A stretch of 27,053 bases of DNA from the NCBI GenBank assembly GCA_002159155.1, contig LZRQ01000030.1, forward strand, positions 1 to 27,053, read 5' to 3'. Below, one piece after another: positions 1 to 8,968 of the stretch; the stretch's first letter is position 1; each line of letters starts with the position of its first letter. The notes below the pieces were generated by a model, which had not been told where the DNA came from, searched no databases, and was given only the letters and a program-made list of their open reading frames with translations. The stretch is from Firmicutes bacterium ZCTH02-B6. GTDB lineage: Bacteria; Bacillota; Limnochordia; Limnochordales; ZCTH02-B6. The position numbers and the translations under genes were made by a program.

Positions 1-178
1 GCACTGTCAGGACGACAAGGATGGCGCTGACAAGGATAGACGCCTGCCCCAAAGACAGCCCCACGCGCTGGGCGATGGCCAGGTGCAGGACGTCCCACGA
101 CGCGGCGCCCAGGTTGGCCTTGACGCTCAAGACGACACCGAACGCAAGGATGGTGCAGCCCGCGGCAAATCCGGCCAT
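1..178 (-). CDS. YczE/YyaS/YitT-like integral membrane protein (5' part only)
   Basis: The gene reads leftward and is cut by the window edge, so only about 59 N-terminal residues are visible. The first segment is hydrophobic (AGFAAGCTILAFGVVLSV), followed by NLGAASWDVLHL and then GLSLGQASILVSAILVV. This 'KANLGAxxWDVLHxG...G...GxxSI' pattern is characteristic of the YczE/YyaS/YitT membrane protein family, whose biochemical role is poorly known. The ATG at 178 is used here. The frame stays open upstream to a GTG at 247 that would overlap the end of the dehydrogenase gene, and neither start has a convincing Shine-Dalgarno. It lies about 50 bp downstream of the dehydrogenase on the same strand, so co-transcription is likely. 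The family call is by pattern recognition and is fairly secure. The start is not. Confidence 0.6.
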   Translation of the reverse strand, partial: MAGFAAGCTILAFGVVLSVKANLGAASWDVLHLAIAQRVGLSLGQASILVSAILVVLTV

Positions 179-227
179 GCGGCGGACCAACTCCGCGGGC
201 TGCCGCTGTTGCGGATGAACCGTATCG

Positions 228-989
228 TCAGTAGGCAGTCCAGCCACCGTCCACTACCAGGATTGCGCCATTGACGAAGCTGGCTTCGTCGGAGGCGAGG
301 AAGAGCGCCGCCGCGGCGATCTCTTCGGGCTTGCCGCTGCGTGGGTTCAACGGCAGCCCCAGGCTCAGGCGTTCGTACCCGATGGCCGAAGGCCGGGCGG
401 TCATGCTGGCGCTGATATTGGTCTCCACGGCGCCAGGGCAGATGACGTTGCAGCGTATGCCTTTCGTGGCGTAGTGGAACGCCACGTTCTTGGTCATTCC
501 GATAAGAGCGTGTTTCGATGCGGTGTAAGACAGTCCTGCCCTGGCGCCTCCGATGCCGCCGATGGAGGCGATGTTGATAATGACGCCCTTTCCCTTTTCC
601 AGGAAAATGGGGATGGCCTTGCGCATGGCCCGCATGGGGCCGGTGGTGTTGACGGCCAGCACCCGATCCCACACCTGGTCGGTGACCTCGTGGGCCGCCT
701 CGAAGTTGTCCATGACGCCGGCGTTGTTGACCAGGATGTCGAGGGTGCCAAACTCCTGCACGGCCGTGTCAACCATGCGCTGCACATCTTCTTCCAGGGC
801 CACATTGGCTTTGACGGCCACGGCCGTGCCGCCCGCCGCCCGGATCTCTTGGACGACCCGTTCAACCCCTTCGCCGTTAAGATCCGCGGCCGCCACCTTG
901 GCCCCTTCCTTGGCGAAGAGTTTGGCGATGTGCTCGCCCATGCCCGACGCCGCACCGGTCACGACCGCGACTCTCCCTGCCAAACGCAT
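228..989 (-). CDS. Short-chain dehydrogenase/reductase (SDR), FabG-like
   Basis: A 253-residue classical SDR, the usual length for the family. The Rossmann dinucleotide motif TGAASGMG is at residues 11-18, NNAG at 88-91, and the catalytic residues are Ser142 (in INIASIGG), Tyr155 and Lys159 (YTASK). Asp36 after the second strand (VAAADLNGE) suggests NAD preference, an inference. The C-terminus ends in VDGGWTAY, matching the common 'DGG' ending. A strong ribosome binding site (taggagggg) sits 8-10 nt before the ATG at 989. The gene follows the GTPase gene with a 17-bp gap on the same strand, so both are likely one operon. Substrate cannot be deduced. FabG (3-oxoacyl-ACP reductase), glucose dehydrogenase and other sugar or alcohol SDRs look alike at this level. 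Confidence 0.9.
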   Translation of the reverse strand: MRLAGRVAVVTGAASGMGEHIAKLFAKEGAKVAAADLNGEGVERVVQEIRAAGGTAVAVKANVALEEDVQRMVDTAVQEFGTLDILVNNAGVMDNFEAAHEVTDQVWDRVLAVNTTGPMRAMRKAIPIFLEKGKGVIINIASIGGIGGARAGLSYTASKHALIGMTKNVAFHYATKGIRCNVICPGAVETNISASMTARPSAIGYERLSLGLPLNPRSGKPEEIAAAALFLASDEASFVNGAILVVDGGWTAY

Positions 990-1006
990 GATTGACCCCT
1001 CCTAAG

Positions 1007-2353
1007 CTAGGCCGGTTGGAGTACGCGCTCCCGGAGGATGGTCTCCAGGGTCGTTGCGCCCCTTTCCTCCAACTCGTAGCGGACCCGGGTAGCCGGCTTG
1101 TTGAGGTTGAGCAGCCGGCCCAAGTTGATGGGCGTGCCGATGACGACGGCGTCGGCCGGTACCGCGTTCAGGGTCGCCTCGAGCTCCCGCATCTGCGTTT
1201 CGCCGTAGCCCATGGCGGGCAGGAGGTCCGCCAAGTGGCTGTATTGCCGGTACACCTTTTGCAGCGAGCCCACCGCATACGGCCGCGGGTCCACCAGCGT
1301 GCAACCCAGCTGGCGGGCGGCGATAACGCCTGCACCGTAGGCCATGCCGCCATGGGTCAACGTGGGACCGTCCTCGACCACCACGACCCGCTTGCCCCGC
1401 ACGAGGTCGGGGTCGTCGACCGTGATGGGCGAATCGGCTTCAATCACTACGGCCCCCGGGTTGACGGTCCGGGCGGCGGCGCGCACGGCCTCCACGTGCT
1501 CCGGCTCGGCCGAATCCACTTTGTTGATGATGATGACGTCGGCCATGCGGAAGTTGGTTTCGCCGGGATGGTACGTGGTTTCATGCCCCGGCCGGTGCGG
1601 GTCGGCCACGGTGATCAGCAGGTCAGGCCGGTAGAAGGGGAAGTCGTTATTGCCTCCGTCCCACAGGATGACGTCCGCCTCGGCCTGGGCCTGCTCGAGG
1701 ATTTGCCCGTAGTCGACACCGGCGTACACGATGTTGCCCCGATCGATGTGGGGCTCATACTCCTCCCGCTCTTCGATGGTGCAGCGGTGGCGCTCCAGGT
1801 CGTCGTGGTTGGCGAAACGTTGTACCACCTGCTGGGTTAAGTCGCCGTAAGGCATCGGGTGTCGCACCACGACCACCTTGACGCCGTGCCGGGTGAGGAT
1901 CTCCGCCACCTTGCGGGTCGTCTGGCTTTTGCCTGAGCCTGTGCGCACCGCACAGACGGCCACTACGGGAACCTTGGCCTTAAGCATGGTGCTCCCGGGG
2001 CCGAGAAGCCGGAAATCGGCTCCGCTGGCCATCGCGATAGAGGCGCGATTCATGACGTACTCATGGGATACGTCGCTGTAAGCAAAAACGACCTCATCCA
2101 CCGCTTCCCGGCGGATCAGCTCGGGCAGCTCCTCCTCGGCGACGATAGGGATCCCTTCGGGATACAGCGAGCCGGCGAGGGCGGCAGGATAGACCCGCCC
2201 TTCGATATCGGGGATCTGGGTTGCCGTAAAGGCGACGACCCGGTAGGCAGGGTTATCGCGGTAAACGACGTTGAAGTTGTGGAAGTCACGGCCGGCGGCC
2301 CCCATGATCACGACCCGGCGGGGGCGGCCGGCACCCGGTTGCGGTGCGGCCAT
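1007..2353 (-). CDS. GTPase of the cyclic 2,3-diphosphoglycerate synthetase-like family
   Basis: A 448-residue protein. The N-terminus carries a Rossmann-like segment (VVIMGAAGRDFHNFN, about residues 14-28). A P-loop-type motif, RTGSGKS, lies at about 137-143. The sequence IIINKVD at 274-280 supplies an NKxD guanine-specificity motif. This architecture (N-terminal nucleotide-fold domain plus P-loop NTPase domain) is that of COG2403, which includes archaeal cyclic 2,3-diphosphoglycerate synthetase. Bacterial members are of uncertain function. The start at 2353 is preferred because a good Shine-Dalgarno (aaaggagcg) lies about 10 nt upstream. An in-frame upstream GTG/ATG extension to 2392 would bury that site. 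The SDR gene follows with a 17-bp gap. Whether it makes cyclic diphosphoglycerate, as in thermophilic methanogens, or acts as a different GTP-dependent enzyme cannot be told from sequence. Confidence 0.75.
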   Translation of the reverse strand: MAAPQPGAGRPRRVVIMGAAGRDFHNFNVVYRDNPAYRVVAFTATQIPDIEGRVYPAALAGSLYPEGIPIVAEEELPELIRREAVDEVVFAYSDVSHEYVMNRASIAMASGADFRLLGPGSTMLKAKVPVVAVCAVRTGSGKSQTTRKVAEILTRHGVKVVVVRHPMPYGDLTQQVVQRFANHDDLERHRCTIEEREEYEPHIDRGNIVYAGVDYGQILEQAQAEADVILWDGGNNDFPFYRPDLLITVADPHRPGHETTYHPGETNFRMADVIIINKVDSAEPEHVEAVRAAARTVNPGAVVIEADSPITVDDPDLVRGKRVVVVEDGPTLTHGGMAYGAGVIAARQLGCTLVDPRPYAVGSLQKVYRQYSHLADLLPAMGYGETQMRELEATLNAVPADAVVIGTPINLGRLLNLNKPATRVRYELEERGATTLETILRERVLQPA

Positions 2354-2605
2354 CGACCAAGCGCTCCTTTCACTGGACCAGCGTGCGGGCAAATTGCCTT
2401 AAGAGTGCTCCTGCGTAAGTTTTTGACCAACGCCTGCCACGTCCTGCAGCAGGATGCGTTTCGGCCGTGGCCGGGCCGTTTTCCCGCCCACGGTGAAGGA
2501 GTTGGCCTGCGCAGTGTGAACAACATTTACAATTGCGCTCGCAACAAGGCGCCGCCGCACGGCGGAAACGGCGCAGCAATTAGGGAACAAGGAGGGTCCA
2601 CGGCC
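2354..2605. promoter_or_regulatory. Divergent intergenic region with weak promoter-like and leader hairpin signals
   Basis: This 252-bp gap separates the leftward GTPase gene from the rightward peptidase gene. On the plus strand a TACAAT hexamer (2528-2533) resembles a -10 box. The best -35-like element, TTGGCC at 2502-2507, is 20 bp away, longer than ideal. In the expected peptidase leader, GCGCCGCCG (2549-2557) can pair with CGG (2563-2565) and CGGCGC (2569-2574), leaving a 3-nt bulge. The peptidase Shine-Dalgarno (aaggaggg) is near 2589-2596. No convincing promoter for the leftward genes was found. Confidence 0.25.
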
Positions 2606-4429
2606 ATGGCGATCCAGTTTGCACCGCCGACCGTCGAGCAGTTTTTCCGCACGTACCGGATCACGACGTTTGCGGTCGAGCGGGACGAGCGCAGGCTCAT
2701 CTTTAGCACCAACATGAACGGCAAGCCCGACTTGTGGGCGTTGGACCTGGACCGGCGCTACCCGTTCCCGTACCCACTGACGTCTTTGGGACAAAACTGC
2801 GGCGGCATCCTTCCCGATCCGCACGGGCGCTGGTTGCTGGCGGCTTTGGACCGCGACGGCGACGAGAACTGGCAAGTATACGCCTTGCCGCCGGCGGGGG
2901 GCCAACAGGTGCCGGTTTTGCACGCGCCAGGGCAGAAGTTTTTCCCCATGCACGTGTCCGAAGACGGCCGTTGGCTCTACTACACCACGTCCCAGGGAAA
3001 CCCGGTGTTTCTCAACTCCCGCCGGCTGGACCTGGAAACCGGTGCCGACGAGCTGCTGCACGAAGGTGCGGGAGGAACCACCTTGCTAGTGGCGGTATCG
3101 CCGGCGGGCGACGCGTTTGTGACGGTGGAGTCGTACTCCAACACCAACAACAGGGCGTACTTGCACCGGGATGGCCGCCGGGTGCCGCTTTTCCGGACGG
3201 ATGCGCCCCACAGCACCTTTGGTGCGGAGTTGACCGACGGCGACACCGTTTACTTGCTCACCGACGAGGGCGAGGACGTGCACTATCTGGCCCGCTACGA
3301 CGCCCGGACGGGCCAGTTCACGCGCCTGGTGCACATTGAAGGCGAGGACATGTCGGGGTTGCGCCTGCACCGGGAAGGCAACGCCCTGTACATCCTGGCC
3401 GTCAAAGGCGTCGGGGACCGGTTGTACCGGTACGACATCGCGTCGGGGGCCCTAGAGCAAATCCCGCTGCCTTACGACACCATCGACGACTTCCGCGTGG
3501 GCAAGAGCGGCACCCTTTACGTCCTCGGCCGCAGCGCCCACTTGCCCTTCAACATCAGTCTCAAGCGGCCGGGAGGCGGCTGGGAGCAGCTCACCGACAA
3601 CCGGGTGTTTGGGGTTTCAGCGTCGGAGCTCAGGGACGCCGAGGTGGTGCGCTATCGATCGTTTGACGGCCTGGAGATCGAGGCCTTGCTTTTCCGGCCT
3701 CTGCCCGAACGGGCCAACGGCTACACGGTGGTTTGGCCCCACGGCGGCCCCCAGTGGGCCGAGCGCAAGGCGTACCGGAGCCTTTTCCAGGCCTTGCTGG
3801 CAGCCGGCTACGTCGTGTTTGCCCCCAACTTCCGGGGCAGCGTCGGCTACGGCACTCGGTTTCTCAAGATGGTAGAGCGGGATTGGGGCCACGGGCCACG
3901 TCTGGACATGGTGGCCGGCGTCGAATGGCTGATTGAGCAAGGTATCGCCCACCGGGACAAGATCTTCCTTGTGGGCGGCAGCTACGGCGGGTACATGACG
4001 TTGCTGTTGCACGGGAGGCACCCCGACTACTGGCGGGCGTGCGTGGACATTTTCGGCCCGTCCAACCTGTTTACGTTCATCAACTCGGTGCCTGACTTTT
4101 GGCGGCCCATGATAGAGCAGTTGGTGGGGCACCCGGAGCGGGACAAGGAGAAGCTGACCGAGGACAGCCCCATCACCTACCTCAAGCACATGACAAAGCC
4201 GATGCTCATCATCCAGGGCGCCAACGACCCGCGGGTGGTCAAGGCGGAGTCCGACCAGATCGTGGAAGCGCTGCGGGCCCAAGGGACGCCGGTCGAGTAC
4301 ATGGTGCTTGAGGACGAGGGTCACGGCTTCAGCAAGCTCGACAACGAGATCGCCGTGTACCGGCGAATCCTGGAGTTTCTGGCCCGGCATCAGGTGGAGG
4401 CGTCCCAGGGCGCGGGCGGGCAAGGATGA
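2606..4429 (+). CDS. S9 family (prolyl oligopeptidase-type) serine peptidase
   Basis: A 607-residue protein with the two-domain plan of S9 peptidases such as acylaminoacyl-peptidase. The N-terminal part (about 1-330) consists of beta-propeller-like repeats, for example DLWALDLDRR and WQVYALPP, that gate access. The alpha/beta-hydrolase domain follows. The catalytic triad is visible: Ser459 in GGSYGGYM, Asp541 in QGANDPRV and His573 in DEGHGF. HGGPQWAE supplies the oxyanion-region HGGP motif. No signal peptide is present, so it should act in the cytosol on short peptides. The ATG at 2606 has a strong AAGGAGGG 10 nt upstream. The longer open frame upstream (from 2063) lies opposite the GTPase gene and is ignored. 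The stop overlaps the next gene's start (ATGA), implying coupled translation with the transporter. Substrate specificity is unknown. Confidence 0.93.
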   Translation: MAIQFAPPTVEQFFRTYRITTFAVERDERRLIFSTNMNGKPDLWALDLDRRYPFPYPLTSLGQNCGGILPDPHGRWLLAALDRDGDENWQVYALPPAGGQQVPVLHAPGQKFFPMHVSEDGRWLYYTTSQGNPVFLNSRRLDLETGADELLHEGAGGTTLLVAVSPAGDAFVTVESYSNTNNRAYLHRDGRRVPLFRTDAPHSTFGAELTDGDTVYLLTDEGEDVHYLARYDARTGQFTRLVHIEGEDMSGLRLHREGNALYILAVKGVGDRLYRYDIASGALEQIPLPYDTIDDFRVGKSGTLYVLGRSAHLPFNISLKRPGGGWEQLTDNRVFGVSASELRDAEVVRYRSFDGLEIEALLFRPLPERANGYTVVWPHGGPQWAERKAYRSLFQALLAAGYVVFAPNFRGSVGYGTRFLKMVERDWGHGPRLDMVAGVEWLIEQGIAHRDKIFLVGGSYGGYMTLLLHGRHPDYWRACVDIFGPSNLFTFINSVPDFWRPMIEQLVGHPERDKEKLTEDSPITYLKHMTKPMLIIQGANDPRVVKAESDQIVEALRAQGTPVEYMVLEDEGHGFSKLDNEIAVYRRILEFLARHQVEASQGAGGQG

Positions 4430-5526
4430 AGCGCCCGCCGGGTCAGGGTGCCAGCGTTCGGGGCCCGGGTCCCGGTGCTGCGGCGGGACCTGGCCCCGGA
4501 GCGTGGGCCATCGCCACGGCGTACGTCGGCACCGTGGTCGGGGCCGGGTTTGCCTCTGGTCAGGAGACGCTCCAGTTTTTCACCGCCTACGGCCGATGGG
4601 GGCTGGCGGGACTCGCTCTGGCGGTGGTGCTGTTTGCCGGTTTCGGCGTCCGCGTCCTTCTGCTGGGCCGGGACTTGCAGGCGGCCTCCCACCGGCCTCT
4701 CATTCAATGGGCGGTGGGCCCGCGCCTCGCGCCGCTCGTCGACGGGCTCATGGTGTTCTTTTTGCTGGGCACGGCGGCGACGATGGTGTCAGGGGCGGCA
4801 GCCGCCTTGCTGGAGCAGTTTGGCTGGCCCCGCTGGTGGGGAGGCCTGGTGATGGCGGCGGCGAGCACCGCCACAGTGCTCACAGGCCTGCGGGGCGTCG
4901 TCGGTGCCCTTTCCTTTTTCGCGCCTCTGCTCATCGGGTCTGTGCTGGCCATAGCGGGCTACTCGCTGGCGACCGGCCCGGGCCTGTCCGGGGCGTTGGC
5001 TTGGCACGGGGAGCTAGATCTGGCGCCGGCCCGTTTTTGGTGGCTGGGGGCTGCGTTGTACGTAGCCTACAACATGGTCTTGGCCATCCCCATCCTGGCG
5101 CCTTTGGGCGCGGCAGGCCGTGACCGCGCCGCGGTCGTGGGCGGCGGGGCGGTGGGTGGGGTGCTGCTCGGCTTTGGGGCGGCCGCGATTCATCTGACGG
5201 TCGCCTCCTTTATGCCCGCCGCCGGCGCGCTGGACATTCCGATGCTTTTCGCGGCAAGAGCCTTGCCCGCGTGGGTGCCACTGGGGTACAGCGTCTTGCT
5301 GCTGGGCGAGGTGTATACGACGGCGGTGGCCATGCTCTTTGGCGTGGCGGCGCGCTTTGGCGAACGCGGCGGCGCGCGTTTCCGCACCAGCGTCTTGGTG
5401 GGAGGCGCGGCGGCCTTGGCCGGGGGGCTGTTTCCCTTTGCCCAGGTGGTCGGGACGTTGTACCCGGTCATGGGCGTCTTGGGCGGCGTGCTGTTGTTGG
5501 CGTTCCTGAAACCGATGGGGAAATGA
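4426..5526 (+). CDS. YkvI-like integral membrane transporter
   Basis: A 366-residue hydrophobic protein with about ten predicted membrane spans. After a Gly/Pro/Ala-rich N-terminus, the first helix contains YVGTVVGAGFASGQE. This broken-helix motif is typical of YkvI-family proteins and of the wider LeuT-fold/APC group (sodium- or proton-coupled amino-acid transporters). It overlaps the peptidase gene by 4 nt (ATGA), so the two are almost certainly co-translated. Together they suggest peptide breakdown linked to movement of the released amino acids, which is an inference. YkvI itself has no firmly assigned substrate. The gene ends 7 bp before the convergent oxidoreductase gene, with no visible terminator in between. 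Confidence 0.85.
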   Translation: MKRPPGQGASVRGPGPGAAAGPGPGAWAIATAYVGTVVGAGFASGQETLQFFTAYGRWGLAGLALAVVLFAGFGVRVLLLGRDLQAASHRPLIQWAVGPRLAPLVDGLMVFFLLGTAATMVSGAAAALLEQFGWPRWWGGLVMAAASTATVLTGLRGVVGALSFFAPLLIGSVLAIAGYSLATGPGLSGALAWHGELDLAPARFWWLGAALYVAYNMVLAIPILAPLGAAGRDRAAVVGGGAVGGVLLGFGAAAIHLTVASFMPAAGALDIPMLFAARALPAWVPLGYSVLLLGEVYTTAVAMLFGVAARFGERGGARFRTSVLVGGAAALAGGLFPFAQVVGTLYPVMGVLGGVLLLAFLKPMGK

Positions 5527-5533
5527 CGGGGTT

Positions 5534-6868
5534 TTACCGGAACGCCGGCACGGGCGGCGTGCGGACCTCCTGCGGCACGTAGGCTAGCTGCACGCCTGTA
5601 ATTTCGGCGATCTCCCGCGAGAGGGCCGCCATGTCGTCCGAGTTCACCTGTTGCAGGTCGTCTTTGCCCAACGTCTGCGCGAGGAGTTGCATCTCCGTGG
5701 TGGATGCCTTGATGAAGTTGGCCACCGCCTGGGCGCCCGCGTCCACGTCCAGCTCGTCCCGGTATTCGCCCGTGTACAGGAAAAGCTGGGCCGGGTTGGT
5801 GCCCGGCGGCATCTTTTCCAGTTGGTGAAAGACCATGGCCAGCAGGGCGGATTCACCGATGTACACGGCGTCGGCCCCCAGGGCCATCGCCTTAAGGAAG
5901 TCTCCCGCGTCCCGCAGGCCGCCTGTGACCAGCAGGTCGATTTGGTCCCGCACGCCCCGCTCCTGGAGATACCGGTGCGCCCGGGGGATGGCATACACCA
6001 GCGGCACACCGGTGTTGTTGATGGTGACCTCCCGACCGCCGCCGGACCCTCCCTGTGCGCCGTCGATGGTGATAAAGTCGACGCCGGCCTGGATCGCTAC
6101 CTCGCAGTCTTCTTCGATGCGGCTTGCGGCAAACTTCAGGCCGATGGGGGCGCCGCCCGACGCCTCCCGCAACTCGTCGACCATCGCTTTGAACTGCGAC
6201 GGGTCGTCGATGTGGCGAAACCGGGCGGGGCGCACCGCGTCCTGACCGGGCTGCAGGCCCAGATGGGTCCGGAAGTCCTCGCGGATGTTTTCCGCCTTTA
6301 CCCGGTTGCCCAGGCTGCCCTCAGCTCCTTGGCCCACCTGGATCTCCACCGCGTCGACCTTGGGCAAGTCCTCCTTGCGATTGCTCCAGCGGCCGCGGTT
6401 CCACTGGACGATGTAGTTGGCCGCGGCTTCCCTTTCCTCGGGCATGAACCCCGATTCGCCTGAGTTGGTGGCCGTGTTGGCCAGGGTGGACGCCTTGGCT
6501 AGGGCGATCTTTGCCTTTTTGCTCAGCGCGCTGCCAAAGGCCATGCCCGTAATCATAATGGGCGTGGCGAGCCGCAGGGGCCGCTCTGCCCGCTTGCCGA
6601 TGGTGACGGCCGTTTTCACCGACTGATGATTGTCGAGAGGAAACCGGGAGAGCTGCACGGGCAGGAACATCAACTCGTTGAAGTCCAGAAAGCGCCGGGT
6701 GGAACCGTACGGCTCCGACAGAGGCTGCCCGGTGCGGGCCCGCTCGCCGATGGCGCCCATGCGCAGCAGCGAGAACCCGTCCACCATAAACAGCTGCTTG
6801 ACGCTTTGCATCTTGGACAGCCGGTCAAAAACCTCGTCGACTGCCTGCTTGATGAGGCCTTCGAGCAT
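5534..6868 (-). CDS. FMN-binding glutamate-synthase-family oxidoreductase lacking Fe-S cysteines
   Basis: A 444-residue protein matching the FMN/TIM-barrel synthase domain of glutamate synthase (Glu_synthase). Recognisable parts are TPIMITGMAFG (102-112), SGESGF (136-141), VEIQVGQGAEGSLG (174-187), LKFAAS (244-249), DFITIDGAQGG (264-274), a loop with INNTGVP, and LLVTGGLRDAGDFLKAMALGADAVYIG near 312-338. True GltB proteins follow this with a cysteine cluster for a [3Fe-4S] centre. The equivalent region here has no cysteine, and the only Cys in the protein is in EEDCEVA. It also lacks the glutaminase domain. It is therefore a stand-alone FMN oxidoreductase of unknown substrate rather than a glutamate synthase. 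The start at 6868 has a good ribosome binding site (gggagggc). It follows the rhodanese gene by 63 bp and is probably the last gene of the liv operon. Confidence 0.85.
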   Translation of the reverse strand: MLEGLIKQAVDEVFDRLSKMQSVKQLFMVDGFSLLRMGAIGERARTGQPLSEPYGSTRRFLDFNELMFLPVQLSRFPLDNHQSVKTAVTIGKRAERPLRLATPIMITGMAFGSALSKKAKIALAKASTLANTATNSGESGFMPEEREAAANYIVQWNRGRWSNRKEDLPKVDAVEIQVGQGAEGSLGNRVKAENIREDFRTHLGLQPGQDAVRPARFRHIDDPSQFKAMVDELREASGGAPIGLKFAASRIEEDCEVAIQAGVDFITIDGAQGGSGGGREVTINNTGVPLVYAIPRAHRYLQERGVRDQIDLLVTGGLRDAGDFLKAMALGADAVYIGESALLAMVFHQLEKMPPGTNPAQLFLYTGEYRDELDVDAGAQAVANFIKASTTEMQLLAQTLGKDDLQQVNSDDMAALSREIAEITGVQLAYVPQEVRTPPVPAFR

Positions 6869-6931
6869 TGCCGCGCCCTCCCGCTTGGCCGCATGGTCGC
6901 CTCGCGGGAGTATTTCACCGGCCTGGCAGGG

Positions 6932-7255
6932 TTATGCGCCGCCCCCTGTTTCCACGGGCAGGCCCGCCTTTTCCCACCAGCGGAAACCGGCCATCACGCG
7001 GGCATCAAACCCGTGCGCGAGCAGGAAATCGGCCGCCCGGGGACCAGAGGTGCCTCCGCCGCAATAGGTGACGATGGCGCGGTCCCGGGGCAGGTCCGCC
7101 AGGGCAATTTCCAGCTGTGCGGCCGGGATGTGCACGGCGCCGGGGACGTGCCCGGCCTCATACTTCTCCCGGCTGCGCACATCGATCACCAGGGGTGGGT
7201 TAGGTTGCGCGAACAGCTGATTCAGTTCCTCAGCAGTCATGCGCTTGGCTGGCAT
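6932..7255 (-). CDS. Single-domain rhodanese-like protein
   Basis: A 107-residue protein containing one rhodanese domain. It has LVIDVRS(R)E (22-30), the family's GHVPGAVHIP (35-44), and the active-site loop CGGGTSG with catalytic Cys65. This loop carries the sulfur as a persulfide in sulfurtransferases. The chosen start at 7255 has a Shine-Dalgarno (agaagg) 8 nt upstream. An in-frame extension to 7306 lacks one. There is no signal peptide, so it is cytosolic. It sits 63 bp downstream of livF and 63 bp upstream of the FMN oxidoreductase, on the same strand. Possible roles are delivery of sulfane sulfur or detoxification. The partner is unknown. Confidence 0.88.
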   Translation of the reverse strand: MPAKRMTAEELNQLFAQPNPPLVIDVRSREKYEAGHVPGAVHIPAAQLEIALADLPRDRAIVTYCGGGTSGPRAADFLLAHGFDARVMAGFRWWEKAGLPVETGGGA

Positions 7256-7300
7256 GGGATAAACCTTCTTTCTCGCGGTCTCGCGGTGGCGGGATTGGCG

Positions 7301-7317
7301 GCCCACCTCGTGTGGGC
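7301..7317 (-). terminator. Small hairpin just after the livF stop
   Basis: GCCCAC (7301-7306) and GTGGGC (7312-7317) form a perfect 6-bp stem with a 5-nt loop immediately downstream of the livF stop codon on the minus strand. No U-tract follows, so it is unlikely to be an efficient intrinsic terminator. It may mark or stabilise the 3' end of the transporter mRNA and lower read-through into the rhodanese gene. Confidence 0.3.
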
Positions 7318-7318
7318 T

Positions 7319-8039
<721 letters not shown>

Positions 8040-8053
<14 letters not shown>

Positions 8054-8828
8054 CTTCATCATCCTCGTCGCGGCCCAAGTACGCTTCGATCACCCGGGGG
8101 TGCCGCTGGATCTCGGCGGGTGTTCCTTCGGCGATCTTCTTGCCGTTGTCCAGCACCGTGATGTGGTCGGACACTTCCATCACCAAGTCCATGTCGTGTT
8201 CGATGAGCAGTACGGTGATGCCCTCGTCCCGGATGGAGCGGATGAGGCCGATGAGCTCTTGCGTCTCCTGGGGGTTGAGGCCCGCCGCGGGCTCGTCCAG
8301 CACCAGCAGTTTCGGATCCAACGCCAGGGCGCGGGCGATCTCCAACCGCCTCTGGTCGCCGTACGGGAGGCTGCGGGCCATGCTGTGGCGGTGTTCCCAC
8401 AAGCCCACTTGCCGCAGCCGCCGCTCGGCCTCGGCCTGGATGGCCCGCTCTTCCCGGCGTTGCGCGGGCGTGCCCAGTATGGACGCGAGCACCCCAGCCC
8501 GGGAGCGGCTGTGGCGTGAAGCCATCACGTTTTCGAGACAGCTCAAGGTGCCAAACAAGCGCAACGTCTGGAACGTGCGGCCGATTCCCAAGGCGGCAAT
8601 GGCGTGAGGCTTCATGCCGCTGATGTCGCGGCCGTCAAAGATGACGTTGCCCTCATCGGGGCGGTAAATGCCGGTAATCACGTTGAACACCGTCGTCTTG
8701 CCCGCACCGTTGGGGCCAATAAGGCTCGCGATGGAGCCCCGCTCCACCCGGAAATCCAGGTGGGATACGGCCACAAGGCCCCCAAAGCGCTTGGTCAAGT
8801 TGCGGGTTTCCAGCAAGATGTCAGCCAT
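8040..8828 (-). CDS. livG: Branched-chain amino-acid ABC transporter ATP-binding protein LivG
   Basis: A 262-residue ABC ATPase. Walker A GPNGAGKTT is at 38-46, the LivG-type signature LPYGDQRRLEIARAL starts at about 154, Walker B LLVLDEP is at 174-180 with AAGLNP following, and LLIEHDMD gives the H-loop. GIGRTFQTLRLF (81-92) is the typical LivG Q-loop stretch. A GAAAGG ribosome binding site sits about 9 nt before the ATG. The C-terminus is acidic (DEDDEDG) and its coding sequence overlaps livF. It lies 140 bp downstream of livM, a longer gap than elsewhere in this operon, and no gene is seen in that gap. Confidence 0.95.
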
Positions 8829-8968
8829 TGGCGTCTACCTTTCTCTTGCGTGTCCGCAGCGGGCTGAGGCGGCTGCGGGCCTCTGCCAGCACGCGTTGCA
8901 CCGACCTTGCGAGGCAGGCGGGCGGCCGCAGGCGTCGGTGCGGTCGGTGCGGGCCATCGTGCGGGCCA

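Noticed and set aside
2063..2605. N-terminal extension of the S9 peptidase frame
   Set aside because: Part of it is antisense to the GTPase gene, and the ATG at 2606 has a strong Shine-Dalgarno and gives the normal family N-terminus.
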